From: Paragonimus skrjabini miyazakii
Taxonomy: Eukaryota > Platyhelminthes > Trematoda > Plagiorchiida > Troglotrematidae
Length of the DNA stretch: 64,000 nucleotides
NCBI GenBank assembly: GCA_014338405.1
Contig: JTDE01000461.1
Location: 60,480-124,479 of the forward strand
Reading direction: 5' to 3'
Below are positions 13,534 through 22,503 of the stretch, one piece after another. The number at the start of each line of letters is the position of its first letter. The stretch's first letter is position 1. Both the position numbers and the translations under genes were made by a program. The notes beneath the pieces are model-generated. The model was not told the DNA's origin and searched no databases. It saw only the letters and a program-made list of their open reading frames with translations.

Positions 13534-13699
13534 TTCAGGTCGCCCAGCACTTGAAACTTCGCTTGATTTCTTTGCACACGCAAATTCAGTTAGCTGTTGG
13601 TGGTCTCACTGAGCCTGTAACACCAAAGAGAATAAGAGTGGCGGATAGGGACAGCATAACGGTGACGCCAGTTCTACCACAAATGACTTCAACTTGTTA
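13523..13699 (+). CDS. Candidate coding segment, fibronectin-III-like start
   Basis: Immediately after the CUB-like frame, a different plus-strand frame is open for about 55 codons and carries TEPVTPKRIRVADRDSITVT, which resembles the first strands of a fibronectin type III module, although the usual Trp after SITV is absent. Possible acceptors (TTAATTCAG, AAATTCAG) lie at or near its start. It ends at a TAA. It may be a separate exon, or the same exon displaced by a frameshift relative to the preceding CUB-like segment. The boundaries are uncertain. Confidence 0.25.
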
Positions 13700-13879
13700 A
13701 TCGAGGAATCTGGTCGAGTCATTATTCTGTTAGACTGGGAAGCTCTAACTATGTGTCATGAGTCATCAAATAACCTTAGAGTGAGACTAGACTGAGAAAA
13801 CTAGTAGATTTTTGGCTCGATTAGACCCTTGCCAATTTTCTTGTTATTCCTTACCTAAGTATAGGAGTTTTACTCTTAA

Positions 13880-13999
13880 ATGGAAATCGGAGGAAAAAAC
13901 TACTTGTCCGTCCGCGTTGACAGAACGACGCAACTTGATGATGTTATGGATCCCTCGATTGTGTTGTTGGCAAGGATTACTTCGGGCTGTCCTTTGGCG
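13880..13999 (+). CDS. Candidate coding exon of a secreted Cys-containing protein
   Basis: Forty open codons from an ATG (an in-frame TAA directly precedes it) to a strong donor (GGCG|GTAAGGG), ending in phase 0. The peptide contains SVRVDRTTQLDDVMDPSIVL and one Cys near its end, an alternating pattern typical of beta strands. It precedes the next Cys-containing segment by about 60 bases, compatible with the very short introns known in schistosome genes. The opposite strand also holds a 131-codon open frame (13844-14239), so strand assignment is not secure. Confidence 0.3.
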
Positions 14000-14060
14000 G
14001 TAAGGGTGTGATAAACAGTTACATTCACGTGTGTGTAAACATTCCAGATGTTTTGGAAAG

Positions 14061-14208
14061 TGTTCATTGCACCTACTTGACCCAGGGGAACAGTTCAGAA
14101 TCACGTTCACAGCTGTGCAAACAATATACCCAGCAACCGGAGCTGTACCATACCCTGATGAATGCAGAGAAAGTTGCTCTGCTGTCTTTTCCTTATCGTC
14201 ACCGCCAG
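14061..14208 (+). CDS. Candidate coding exon, CUB-like or other beta-sandwich
   Basis: Open for 49 codons plus one base, ending at a good donor (CCAG|GTACAC). The proposed start after GGAAAG is weak, but it is in phase with the exon ending at 13999. The peptide has CSLHLLDPGEQFRITFTAVQ, resembling the Cys-x3-L-x2-PG-x-x-F-x-I-x-F run of CUB domains, followed by a DECRESC cysteine pair. The downstream acceptor at 14241 (CTCACAG) would give a 33-base intron and keep the frame open for a further 22 codons. No family assignment is made. Confidence 0.3.
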
Positions 14209-14465
14209 GTACACCTGTATTGACAGCTGTTTGACTCACAGGCTTTGTGAGTGTGCGCGATCATTTATATCGCAGAATAAATTATATAGCGTACACAGCA
14301 ATCGACTAGTGGGTTTTGCAATTGTGCCAACCGAACCATACACGCCTACGTCGTAAACAAAACGTGAAATTGCTTACAGTTCGCCACATGGATAAATGCT
14401 GACAGTGTACAATTGTTTAGATAAGGTTCCAATGTAGTTTTTGTTATTTCCGAGTTTTTTCTCAG

Positions 14466-14588
14466 CAGTGCATTTGTACACATAGGACAGAGAAGTATGT
14501 ACGTGTTGGTTTGGTGAGAAGTTGCGCAGACTGTAGCGCGATAGATTCGCCGGGCAAATCCGAATGTGTATTTACCTACCCACACTAG
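14466..14588 (+). CDS. Candidate Cys-rich exon
   Basis: A textbook acceptor (GTTTTTTCTCAG) is followed by 40 open codons on the plus strand and then TAG. The peptide has six Cys, beginning QCIC and including SCADC, the look of a small disulphide-rich extracellular module. An internal TTG|GTGAGA donor at about 14513 offers a shorter exon that would end in phase 0 and join in frame to the exon at 15083. I cannot tell whether the TAG is a true C-terminus or lies in an intron. Confidence 0.35.
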   Translation, partial: QCICTHRTEKYVRVGLVRSCADCSAIDSPGKSECVFTYPH

Positions 14589-15082
14589 AACGCGTCCGCT
14601 TATTCCAACAGTGTTGCCTGAGGTTATACGCACAGTAATTACTAGCCTGAAGCAGTGGAATACTTTTGTGATTTTTTTACGTACAAACCAGTTGTGTTAG
14701 CTCGGTCCACATCAGTTTGTTCGGTATGTAGTTGCTAGTTGTAGATAAGTCACGCGCATAGTCAGTAGTGACAGAACTGGTACAGACTTTATTTTTACCG
14801 TTAAGCAATACAATAATCTATCTAAAACGAATGGATTCCAGCAGTAATGAATGGTTCAGGAACGGGTTGATAAACATCGTATTTTGGGTCAATGTTATTT
14901 TGGTTATTCCTCAAGGAAAACCGTCATCATTTGAACAACATGAATTTGAATGAGCAAAGAATCGCCGTTCCCTCACAAATGCGGGTAATCCGGAGTGGAG
15001 TGATTGATTATTTAAGTGATAAACTGAACCAACTCTGTGCCAAACTTTTCTCTTCCCTCTGACTACCGTTACCTTTGCTCAG

Positions 15083-15158
15083 TCCCACAACAACAACAAC
15101 AACAAGAACGAAACGACGGCGTGCAAACAAAATGGAGTGATTGATTACTGCGACAGTC
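15083..15158 (+). CDS. Candidate short exon, Asn-rich and Cys-containing
   Basis: A strong acceptor (ACCTTTGCTCAG) and a perfect donor (AGTC|GTGAGT) bound 76 bases, of which only one of three frames is open: a run of Asn from CAA/AAC triplets, then ETTACKQNGVIDYCDS. The two Cys continue the Cys-rich character of the preceding plus-strand candidates. The other two frames are closed by stops, which supports the call modestly. The low-complexity (CAA)n-like start is a caution. Confidence 0.4.
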
Positions 15159-15972
15159 GTGAGTGCAATGCAAATAAATCAACCCAAATTGGTAATGTCT
15201 CACTCTGTTAGCTGAACGAATTAATGCGCATGCTGAAATTTGCATTTCCATATTTCGCTGCACTCACAACACAAAAAAGGCGCTGTCGTCTACTCGGTGT
15301 TCACTGACGAGTTCGTGTTATGTGCGTGTGCCTCCGTGTGTACACAAGGTTGGTTTGTAAATATTACGCCACCACCAGACTGCTGAGTCTTGGACAAGTA
15401 TGATAAAGTGGAATGGGGGGGATTCGTTGCTTGACTTGATACCCCCTTTCACTATTTCCCAGGCAGTACGCTTGATTCAGTCATCATATGACTTGACGTG
15501 AGTCGTTGTTAAAAAATAAAAACTGTTCGACTCTTATAAACAAAATAAAATATGCGGCATTCGCCTTAACTTTGACTCACGGTATAATTTACCGTGTATG
15601 TGTGCATACTTATATATACATAAGTATTTGTATAAACATTTTATTTCCCTATCTCGTCCTTCGGGCGTTCGTCAGTTAACGTTTGCGAATATATCCTTGT
15701 TCAGTAGAACCCACTGAAAGACATGCTTCTTTAAAAATAGGTTTTCCAGTTATGTGCGGTTGATGGGTATGAAAATATTTTGAAAATCAGTAAACGTTTA
15801 CAAATATCGTTTTCATTCTTTCGATTTCCAATAATTTGCATCCTCAACAACTCACTCAGCATCTGACTGTGATTTGTCATTCAGTAGTCTGTGAATTCCG
15901 GTGATATCAGGATTTTGCAGGGGTTGAAAACAACCAGATGTGTATGGGCTCGTAAAGCAGTGGAGGAGATCA
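15159..15972. other. Gene-free stretch before the R2-like insertion
   Basis: AT-rich sequence without supported exons. It ends in the AT-rich site where the R2-like element sits. If the plus-strand candidate gene continues, this is intron or 3' flank. Confidence 0.4.
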
Positions 15973-15992
15973 ATAATATATAATAAATATAT
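15973..15992. repeat. Left copy of a 20-bp direct repeat (possible target-site duplication)
   Basis: The 20 bases here are identical to 19748-19767 on the far side of the R2-like element. Both are AT-only, so chance similarity of microsatellite DNA is possible, but the order of A and T runs is irregular and matches exactly. A 44-base run of TA/CA microsatellite separates this copy from the first element-like sequence at 16037. Confidence 0.5.
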
Positions 15993-16036
15993 ATACATAC
16001 ATATATACATATATATATGTATATGAATGAACATAT

Positions 16037-16093
16037 GGTCGGCGCGCTGGTACACCTCTTTGTGGTGCCGACTGAGAGGTCTCGGTGCATACC
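16037..16093 (+). ncRNA. Possible HDV-like self-cleaving ribozyme at the element 5' end
   Basis: R2 elements are known to begin with an HDV-like ribozyme that releases the RNA from its cotranscript. Here GGTCGGC (16037-16043) can pair with GCCGACT (16067-16073) as P1; ACC with GGT around a TCTTTGT loop gives P3; GGTA (16049-16052) with TACC (16090-16093) gives a short P2; GAG/CTC gives a short P4; and a GCA precedes the P2 3' strand where the catalytic C lies in the family. P2 and P4 are short and the joining segment before P4 is not typical, so this is a fold worth testing, not an established ribozyme. Confidence 0.3.
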
Positions 16094-16126
16094 TTGACTG
16101 GCTAAGCGTTTAGCAACTCCAGATAG

Positions 16127-17014
16127 GGCCAACCACTCTACCTGGGCTTGGCCGTACTGGTTACATTCGATCGAGACAATGGCATTATCGCCAGCACCTC
16201 CGTGCAGGCAACTACCAGTACACAGGATAGGCGAGTGGAGTACACCTGTTCAGAATGTGGCCAGATTTGCAAATCGAATGTTGGCTTGTCGGCGCTTACT
16301 CGTATGCATCGACGCAGGAATGGTCCAGAGCAGGAAGTGGACACCCAGCCTGCCACAATCTTTGACTGTGTCAACTGTGACCGCAGCTTCTCCACCAAAA
16401 TTGGTCTCAGTCAACACATAAGGCATGCACATCCTGTCGAACGCAATCATGAGAAGCTCATGTCCATGAAAGCCGCCGGATCCAATTGGTCTCAGCAAGA
16501 ATCGGCTTCTCTTATCAGATGTGCCGATGCATTGACTCCTTTCTGCCCTACTCGACGCGAACTTTACCACCGGCTATTTTCGCATTTTCCAGGTCGTACA
16601 CTGGAGAGCATTCGGACTCGTCTGTATGCGCTGAATTGGCAGAGGAATACTGCCCCTGCTGCCGATCCAACCACAGTCTCACAGACTAACATGACATTGG
16701 ATATTGGGTCCCAAGCTGCTGATCACTCTGAGTGGTTTACCTGTTTGATCCAAACAACGATTACCCAACTGGAGTCCAATTGCGAGGCTTTCCTTCACAG
16801 CGATGAACTACTAGCTATTGCCCGCGGTCTTCAGGCAGGCATTTTCACAGTGGTGCAAGCTAAATCGCTGTTGAATATCCACGCTTCGTTAGTTTTTTCG
16901 TACACCTGGCGACTTGTCACTCGACGACGTGGTCGTGTTTACGTCGGAACCCACCTGAACACGAAACAGATACGGAAGGCTAACTATGCAGCGATCCAAA
17001 CGCTCTACCACTAG
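16127..17014 (+). pseudogene. R2-like protein, N-terminal part (zinc fingers, Myb-like)
   Basis: The frame opens after a TAG at 16124 and has no clear ATG near its start; R2 proteins are often not begun by a canonical start. A first Cys2-type finger (CSEC) has lost the expected first His (a Leu is there), while the second (CVNC with H-x4-H) is intact. A Myb-like stretch with Trp at either end (WSQQES to LNWQ) follows. In R2 these parts bind target DNA. The frame stops at TAG 17012-17014, but the same frame resumes at once: RKKDAAFAVF follows, then TGA at 17054-17056, then the reverse transcriptase. Both stops look like point mutations of sense codons. Confidence 0.8.
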
Positions 17015-17056
17015 CGCAAGAAAGACGCCGCGTTTGCAGTTTTTTCTGGAAACTGA

Positions 17057-18452
17057 CGAACTGCCTATAAGATGAACCGCTGCCTCCCAGATAATTCCAA
17101 CGAATACTGGTCCGAGGTACTATCGGCTCATCCACATGTTGATGAGAGACCATCTCGCACAATTCTGCCTCCGGACTGGTCATTGGTCGACCCGATCACT
17201 GTGGATGAAGTATCACGCACCTTGAAGCATATGGGAAACACCGCTCCGGGTTTGGACAAATTTTTGCCCAAACATTTGAAGCGTATGAAAGCTGGTACCT
17301 TGGCTGGATATTTCAACCTTTTGCTGCTAACCCAAGGTTGTCCAATCCATTTGTGCCGCTCTCGCATCACGCTTGTACCAAAAGTAAACAATCCTTCACT
17401 TCCCACCGAGCTCAGACCTATCGCCGTATCTTCAACGTTGATACGTTGTTTCCACAAGATATTGGCCAATCGTTGGAATTCACGCTTGCAACTGCCCGCT
17501 CTCCAGTTTGCATTCCTACATCGTGACGGTTGCCTTGAGGCGACCTCCCTGCTTCATGCGATGCTTAGAAACTCATGTACCACGTCCGCAAGTTTGTGTG
17601 CAGCTTTTATCGACGTGTCCAAAGCGTTTGATTCTATCTCACAAGATTCGATCATCAGATCGGCCCGAGCTTTCGGTGCTCCTCTACCTCTAACGCAATA
17701 CATTGCCGAATCTTATATGAATGCTTCCGCCACGATCAATGACTCCGTTCTCCGGTCCCAGCGTGGTGTTCGCCAAGGTGACCCACTGTCCCCGTTACTA
17801 TTCATCATGGCAATGGATGAGGTGTTGGCACTATCTCAATCGGAGCTTGGCTACCAGTTCCACGACACACTGGTTAGCGGTTTCGCTTACGCCGACAATC
17901 TGATCCCTCTAGCTCAGAATCCTACGCGACTCTCTGAGAAGCTTGCAGCCGCCGCTAGTGCCATGGAGCTATCCGGACTGAAGATCAACACACAGAAGAC
18001 TAAACTCATGGTCATCCGTGGTGACCATAAACACAGTGTAACTGCCATCTCCGATGAGTCTATCCACTTCGGCCCGGACATTACCAACTCACTAAGCGCC
18101 TCCGACACGGTGAGCTATCAAGGTATCTCGTTCACCTGGAAGGGTAAAGCACTCACTAGCCACCGTCTGCAACTTCGTACGATGCTGAATGAAAGTACCA
18201 AAGCGTCCTTGAAGTCACATCAGCGTCTTATACTCCTGAGACAACATCTGATCCCGAAGATGAATCACTCGTTAGTATTGAGCCGAGTCCACCGTAACAC
18301 ACTCAAAGCCATGGACTGTACGATTCACCAGTTCGTCCGGCAGTGGCTTCGCCTTCCTAAAGACATACCAATAAGCCACATCTATGCCCCAATTCGTTTG
18401 GGCGGTTTGGGCATCCCAAATGTCTACCACTATTTCCATATCGCGCAAATCT
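17057..18452 (+). pseudogene. R2-like protein, reverse transcriptase part
   Basis: Same frame as the N-terminal part. The reverse transcriptase signatures occur in order: LRPIAVSS, FIDVSKAFDSI with the first catalytic Asp, RGVRQGDPLSPLLF, and AYADNLIPLA. In the last, the second Asp of the YADD box is Asn (codon near 17897-17899), which should abolish polymerisation in this family. The region after it carries the usual thumb. The frame is lost at about 18450, where continuing homologous-looking protein moves to the next frame, consistent with one extra base or two missing. The nominal frame then runs to a stop at 18511. Confidence 0.85.
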
Positions 18453-19223
18453 CGAGTGGAGAGACTTCTTTCCAGTCAGTGTCCAGTTCTGCGGAATGTG
18501 GTCAAGGATAATTTGTTTGGCCCTATCTTGAGGGAAATGAACATCCCAGTATGCGTTCAGGGTGTAGTGGTGACGAACAAAGAGGAAACCCATATGGCAT
18601 GGATGGATAAACTCTACCATTCGCCTGATGGCCGTGGTCTTCAGGAAGTGTTATGCTCTCCACTCTCGAATCGTTGGCTGTTTAACCCAGATCGCATCTC
18701 CCCCAGAATCTTTATTCGTGCTATCCAGTTCAGATGCAGTCTGTTGCGGACTAAAGTCCGAAATTCACGAGGTGGCCAAAGTGACCACTCAGTTATCTGC
18801 CGTGGCAACTGCGGCCAACCGGAAAGCCTTGCTCATATTCTACAGTCATGCTGGATTACCCATGACGTGCGTTGTGCCCGACACAACGGTGTGGCTAAAG
18901 ACCTGGCGAAGCGACTGCGCAAATTAGGCTATACAGTCTTTGAGGAGTTGCCAGTACCAACTACGAGCTCGTTTATCAAACCCGATGTGATCGTGGTTCG
19001 TGACGACGCTGCTATGGTGCTTGATGTCAGTATAGTGGACGATTACCGAAGCCAATTAGCCTGGACAGACAAGATTGCGAAGTACGGGACCGACTCTCAT
19101 AATGCCGCTATTCAGTCAGTCCTTCATACTTTGGGTTGTGATGTGAACTCTGTTTCTTATTCACCTGTGATCATCTCTTTTCGTGGTATTATATTTCCTT
19201 CATCGAGTAACGCTATTCTTTGA
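18453..19223 (+). pseudogene. R2-like protein, CCHC knuckle and restriction-like endonuclease
   Basis: After the frameshift the frame stays open to a TGA at 19221-19223. A zinc knuckle C-x3-C-x7-H-x4-C (CRGNCGQPESLAHILQSC) is followed by the endonuclease core: KPD, then 12 residues, then Asp in LDVSIVDD, with a downstream Lys-Tyr. This is the PD-(D/E)-type nuclease that nicks the target to prime reverse transcription in R2-class elements. Knuckle and nuclease residues all look intact, in contrast to the damaged polymerase. The call is secure from motif order. Confidence 0.85.
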
Positions 19224-19271
19224 CTGGGGCTGCCCTCCTACGCAGTCACGGATTTATGTCTACTGATTATT

Positions 19272-19316
19272 CTAGGTTCCATAAAAACCTACGACGCATT
19301 TATGCGAGGAACCTGG
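19272..19316 (+). other. Stem-loop in the element 3' leader
   Basis: CTAGGTTCC (19272-19280) pairs with GGAACCTGG (19308-19316) with one G-T pair, and CGCA/TGCG forms a smaller hairpin inside the loop. R2 3' untranslated RNA is a structured ligand for the reverse transcriptase, so a hairpin just after the coding frame is expected. The pairing is visible; the role is inferred. Confidence 0.5.
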
Positions 19317-19747
19317 CGTTAACTGTTGCCACCTCTCTGACAGTTGTCTCACTATGAAGGATATTTTTCTGTCCCGATGCGTGAGCCTTGACTGTGATAG
19401 CACTTTTGTGCCCTGAAGAGCTTTTTGATTTTGTGAGACTGATCGTTCATCTATTTTCTTTTCATTATTTTTCATCTATTTTATTTTACATTCTAAAACT
19501 TTTCAGTATATAAGCCACATATAACTTTTCATTTGATGGCTGGCCCATTAACGCCTGCTATTCTTGTGAGAGGAATTGTCAACTGTTGAATGTCGCTAAC
19601 CATGCAACGTCTCATATTTGACATACAGCTTGTTTTCACATTAAATCATTTTAAATTTATATATATCTCTCTGTTGCTTAATTTTGGTGTCACTGTTTGT
19701 TCTTTCTTTGAACGAAGAGATGTAAATTGCTGTTCAAAATAAACGAT

Positions 19748-19767
19748 ATAATATATAATAAATATAT
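19748..19767. repeat. Right copy of the 20-bp direct repeat
   Basis: Identical to 15973-15992. It directly follows the AATAAACGATAT end of the element, as a target-site duplication would. Because it is AT-only, a pre-existing microsatellite target is an alternative. Confidence 0.5.
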
Positions 19768-22229
19768 GAAAGTTAAGAAATTCGCCAGTAGTGATTGTAG
19801 GTTAACTATAAAAATTTATTGCTGACAATAAAACAATCAACTTAAAACCGGTTTTCTCAAATTTCATCTTGGCAATTAATGAGTAAAGTGTATGTGACCC
19901 TATTCCTCTACTGGTTTCAACACAATATACGTCCGAACAAATACAGCAGTGGATAGAAGTTTTTACTCAGAATAAATTCCTGTAACGTAATCTGTTTCTG
20001 TTACCAGAATGACCGGGAATGATGTTATTGAGTTAATCACAAAACTGCCAATATGAACGAGGAACGATGTGATCTTAGTGTGTTCAACAACAAAATTGCT
20101 TCATGGAGTCAGCTGTACATCAGTCATCAGCTGAGGCTAGTGAAGATGTATTTCGAATAAATAAGCTCTGAAATAATACTGTACATTCATGATATGCACA
20201 GTATTACATAAGAAAGAGTTTACGGTTCGAAAGTTTAGCACTTTCACCCCATGCAATATCTGGAGATCGAACAAAATCTGCTTTTTGATAGTAAATTCAC
20301 CACGACCGAAAGTGGCATACGGTCAGAAATTTGCGCAATCAGAGGGCAAACTTTCCCGTTCCATAGAAACCGCGTATTAGTTTAAATAAAATGTTGTATT
20401 TTGCAATCTCCTCACGACAATGGCTTCAGATGAGGTTGTACAGAGATAACGAGTATCCTGTCCAAACCTCACAGCATTTTTGGCATTCACTCTATCCAAT
20501 GATAAAACTTATTGCCATTCGGATAACGCCACCTTGCACTTTATTATGTTTATCGTGTTCACTAGAAAGTTTGATTGAGAGCTCAAGTATTCTGACCTCG
20601 GATAGCAGACATTCTGTGATGATGGAGATAAGAGAGGTATAAAATTCCTTTGCGGAAATTATTTCATGCTAGGTTTCGTAATAGGAAGTGTTTGGTGATT
20701 AAGTAAAACCTTGAACAACAAATATCTTCGGTTTGTAGAGCATTTCTTTATTCAGCTAGCAAGAAAAGAAAAAAATGTACGCAATTTGTTTGTATAACAA
20801 TGAACACTTCTTGTATAGTTCAAAATTTCACGTTCATGAGGCCGTATTTGGTAACGGGAAAATCAAGCTACCGTAAAAATTGACGATCATCTAAATAAAA
20901 TAGTACGCCGAAGACATATAGCAAGAAAAGCTTGAGATTACTTTTACTGTTCAAAATGGGATGGATTAAAAAACGTTCTTAATAGGAGAGCTGTTGCCAT
21001 AAATAAGCGGTATCCAAGCCGCACCACTCAATTCCATGACTAATTTATAGTGAATATCTAAAAGTCGGAAATCACTTGGTGCCTGACATTTTTAAATGAT
21101 TTTTCTCCATAGCCGGTTTATAAACCGCGTAGCAGATTGGTTCACTTTCATTACTGTGAGGAATACGCTTTTACAGTTAATTAACCTCAGATGATGACTC
21201 AAAAGCACACAGTCCAAAGCATATTGTCATGAGAATGTACACTGCGAAATTCGTTTGAATGTATTGGTTGTAAATTTCTGAGGCAGGCAAATATTTTGAT
21301 GTGGGGTTTAACCGAAGTATCACAGACGCAAAAAATGGTGTCGGCGACAGCTTTTGATCAATATGTTGGCCACATTTCAACTAAAGTAGCAAGCAGTTTT
21401 TTGGGGTGATAAGTATGAAATATTCCGTTTCACTCAGACTTCTCTGTTGAACGGCAAATCAACTTGTCATCTGTTTGACGATATCTGCTATTCACATTTT
21501 TTACACTGTGAGTATCCGTTTGATCAAAGAGATGTTGGGTTTAATTCAGAAAACTACATAAGAAAATGTTCTCGATTTTGACATGCTTGCCGCTTCCTTA
21601 ATAACATGTTTTGAGTAAAAAATAAACTTCCGAGTTATCGATTCCAAATTGGTAAAACCGCTCCATTATTTCAGAAGAACGAAGCTGTTGTGGAACTAAC
21701 GATACTAAAGTCATAACGAGATTAGAAAGCCGGACAACTGTACATATCTACATAGTGATCAAACGCCAGGTTGTGTATGAAATCAGGCGTGCTTCTTAAA
21801 TACTTTAGAGCCAAAGCACTGGTGACTTTTAAAAAGGCATTTGTTCCTCCCTATAGTAAACTTATTAGATATCACGAATATTATTTTACCCCCTGATATG
21901 TTATCTTTTAAGCGGTTCTTATATGGACGCTATTTTAAGCTCTGTCAATATTGTGCCAGTCACTTTGGTTGAACCAGGGACGAACTGGGATGCAGTACGA
22001 GGCTTGTACTTCAGGTAAAGTAACCAGGCAAGGTACACCACATTTTTTTCAACGGTAAGCCAAATTCGTCGTAACTACGTATTCAGAGGTAATAAACATT
22101 TCATGTCAAGTGTGATCAGAATCAGTTTGTGCAACCCAGCTATTCCGCATCACATATAAAAGGTATATAACCGTTGCCATCGACTCTCTGCGCAACTCCC
22201 GCAAACAGTGTATGCGCTGTTTACTCTAC
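19768..22229. other. Stretch without a supported gene
   Basis: AT-rich sequence with scattered open frames of 60-85 codons on both strands and no splice-bounded exon that I could support. Nothing repetitive beyond short homopolymers. Confidence 0.45.
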
Positions 22230-22503
22230 CTCATTCGACTGTGGTTATTGAAAGAGGACGTTTCTACTACGACGTGTTGAACATCACAGTACAGTACTGT
22301 TTTCATCAATTCATCTGATTCAACAACAAACGCAACGTCATATTTGGAGATGCGAGTAATTAGAACACCAAGGCGTATAAACTTCAAAAACAGTGGGTTT
22401 CGTTCCCGTTCATTAACACCAGTGCAAAGTTCTTGAACAATGCTGCACGCACTCTTTTGTGCTAGCTGTCTGTGGGTTCCAATTTCACAATAAATCCTTT
22501 CAA
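22230..22503 (-). CDS. Candidate coding exon, unknown protein
   Basis: On the minus strand a frame is open between a TTTCGAG acceptor and an ATGAG|GTAGAG donor (274 bases, entering in phase 1 and leaving in phase 2). The peptide (for example RLGVLITRISKYDVAFVVES) has balanced composition and codon use unlike the neighbouring AT-rich DNA, and the full open frame covers 109 codons. No family is recognised. It lies within what would be the first intron of the protocadherin gene, but its entry phase does not fit a direct join to the protocadherin exon. Confidence 0.3.

Larger units (their letters stand above)
15993..19747 (+). mobile_element. R2-type non-LTR retrotransposon, inactivated
   Basis: A 3.75-kb element of R2 layout: a 5' leader, one reading frame with N-terminal zinc finger(s) and a Myb-like segment, a reverse transcriptase, a CCHC knuckle and a C-terminal restriction-like endonuclease, then a structured 3' leader ending in AATAAACGATAT. 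Its base composition is richer in G+C than its surroundings. R2 elements normally insert in 28S rRNA genes by target-primed reverse transcription; none of the flanking sequence here is rDNA, so this is an off-target copy or a relative with another target. The frame has two nonsense codons, one frameshift and a changed catalytic residue, so the copy is dead. It could instead belong to a neighbouring clade of the restriction-like-endonuclease group. Confidence 0.85.

Noticed and set aside
15852..16132. Two overlapping minus-strand frames over the TA/CA microsatellite
   Set aside because: The Ile/Tyr-rich peptide comes from the TATA/CATA repeat; no protein-like composition elsewhere.
16138..16570. 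Minus-strand frames opposite the R2-like N-terminal part
   Set aside because: Shadows of the sense coding frame, which carries the family motifs.
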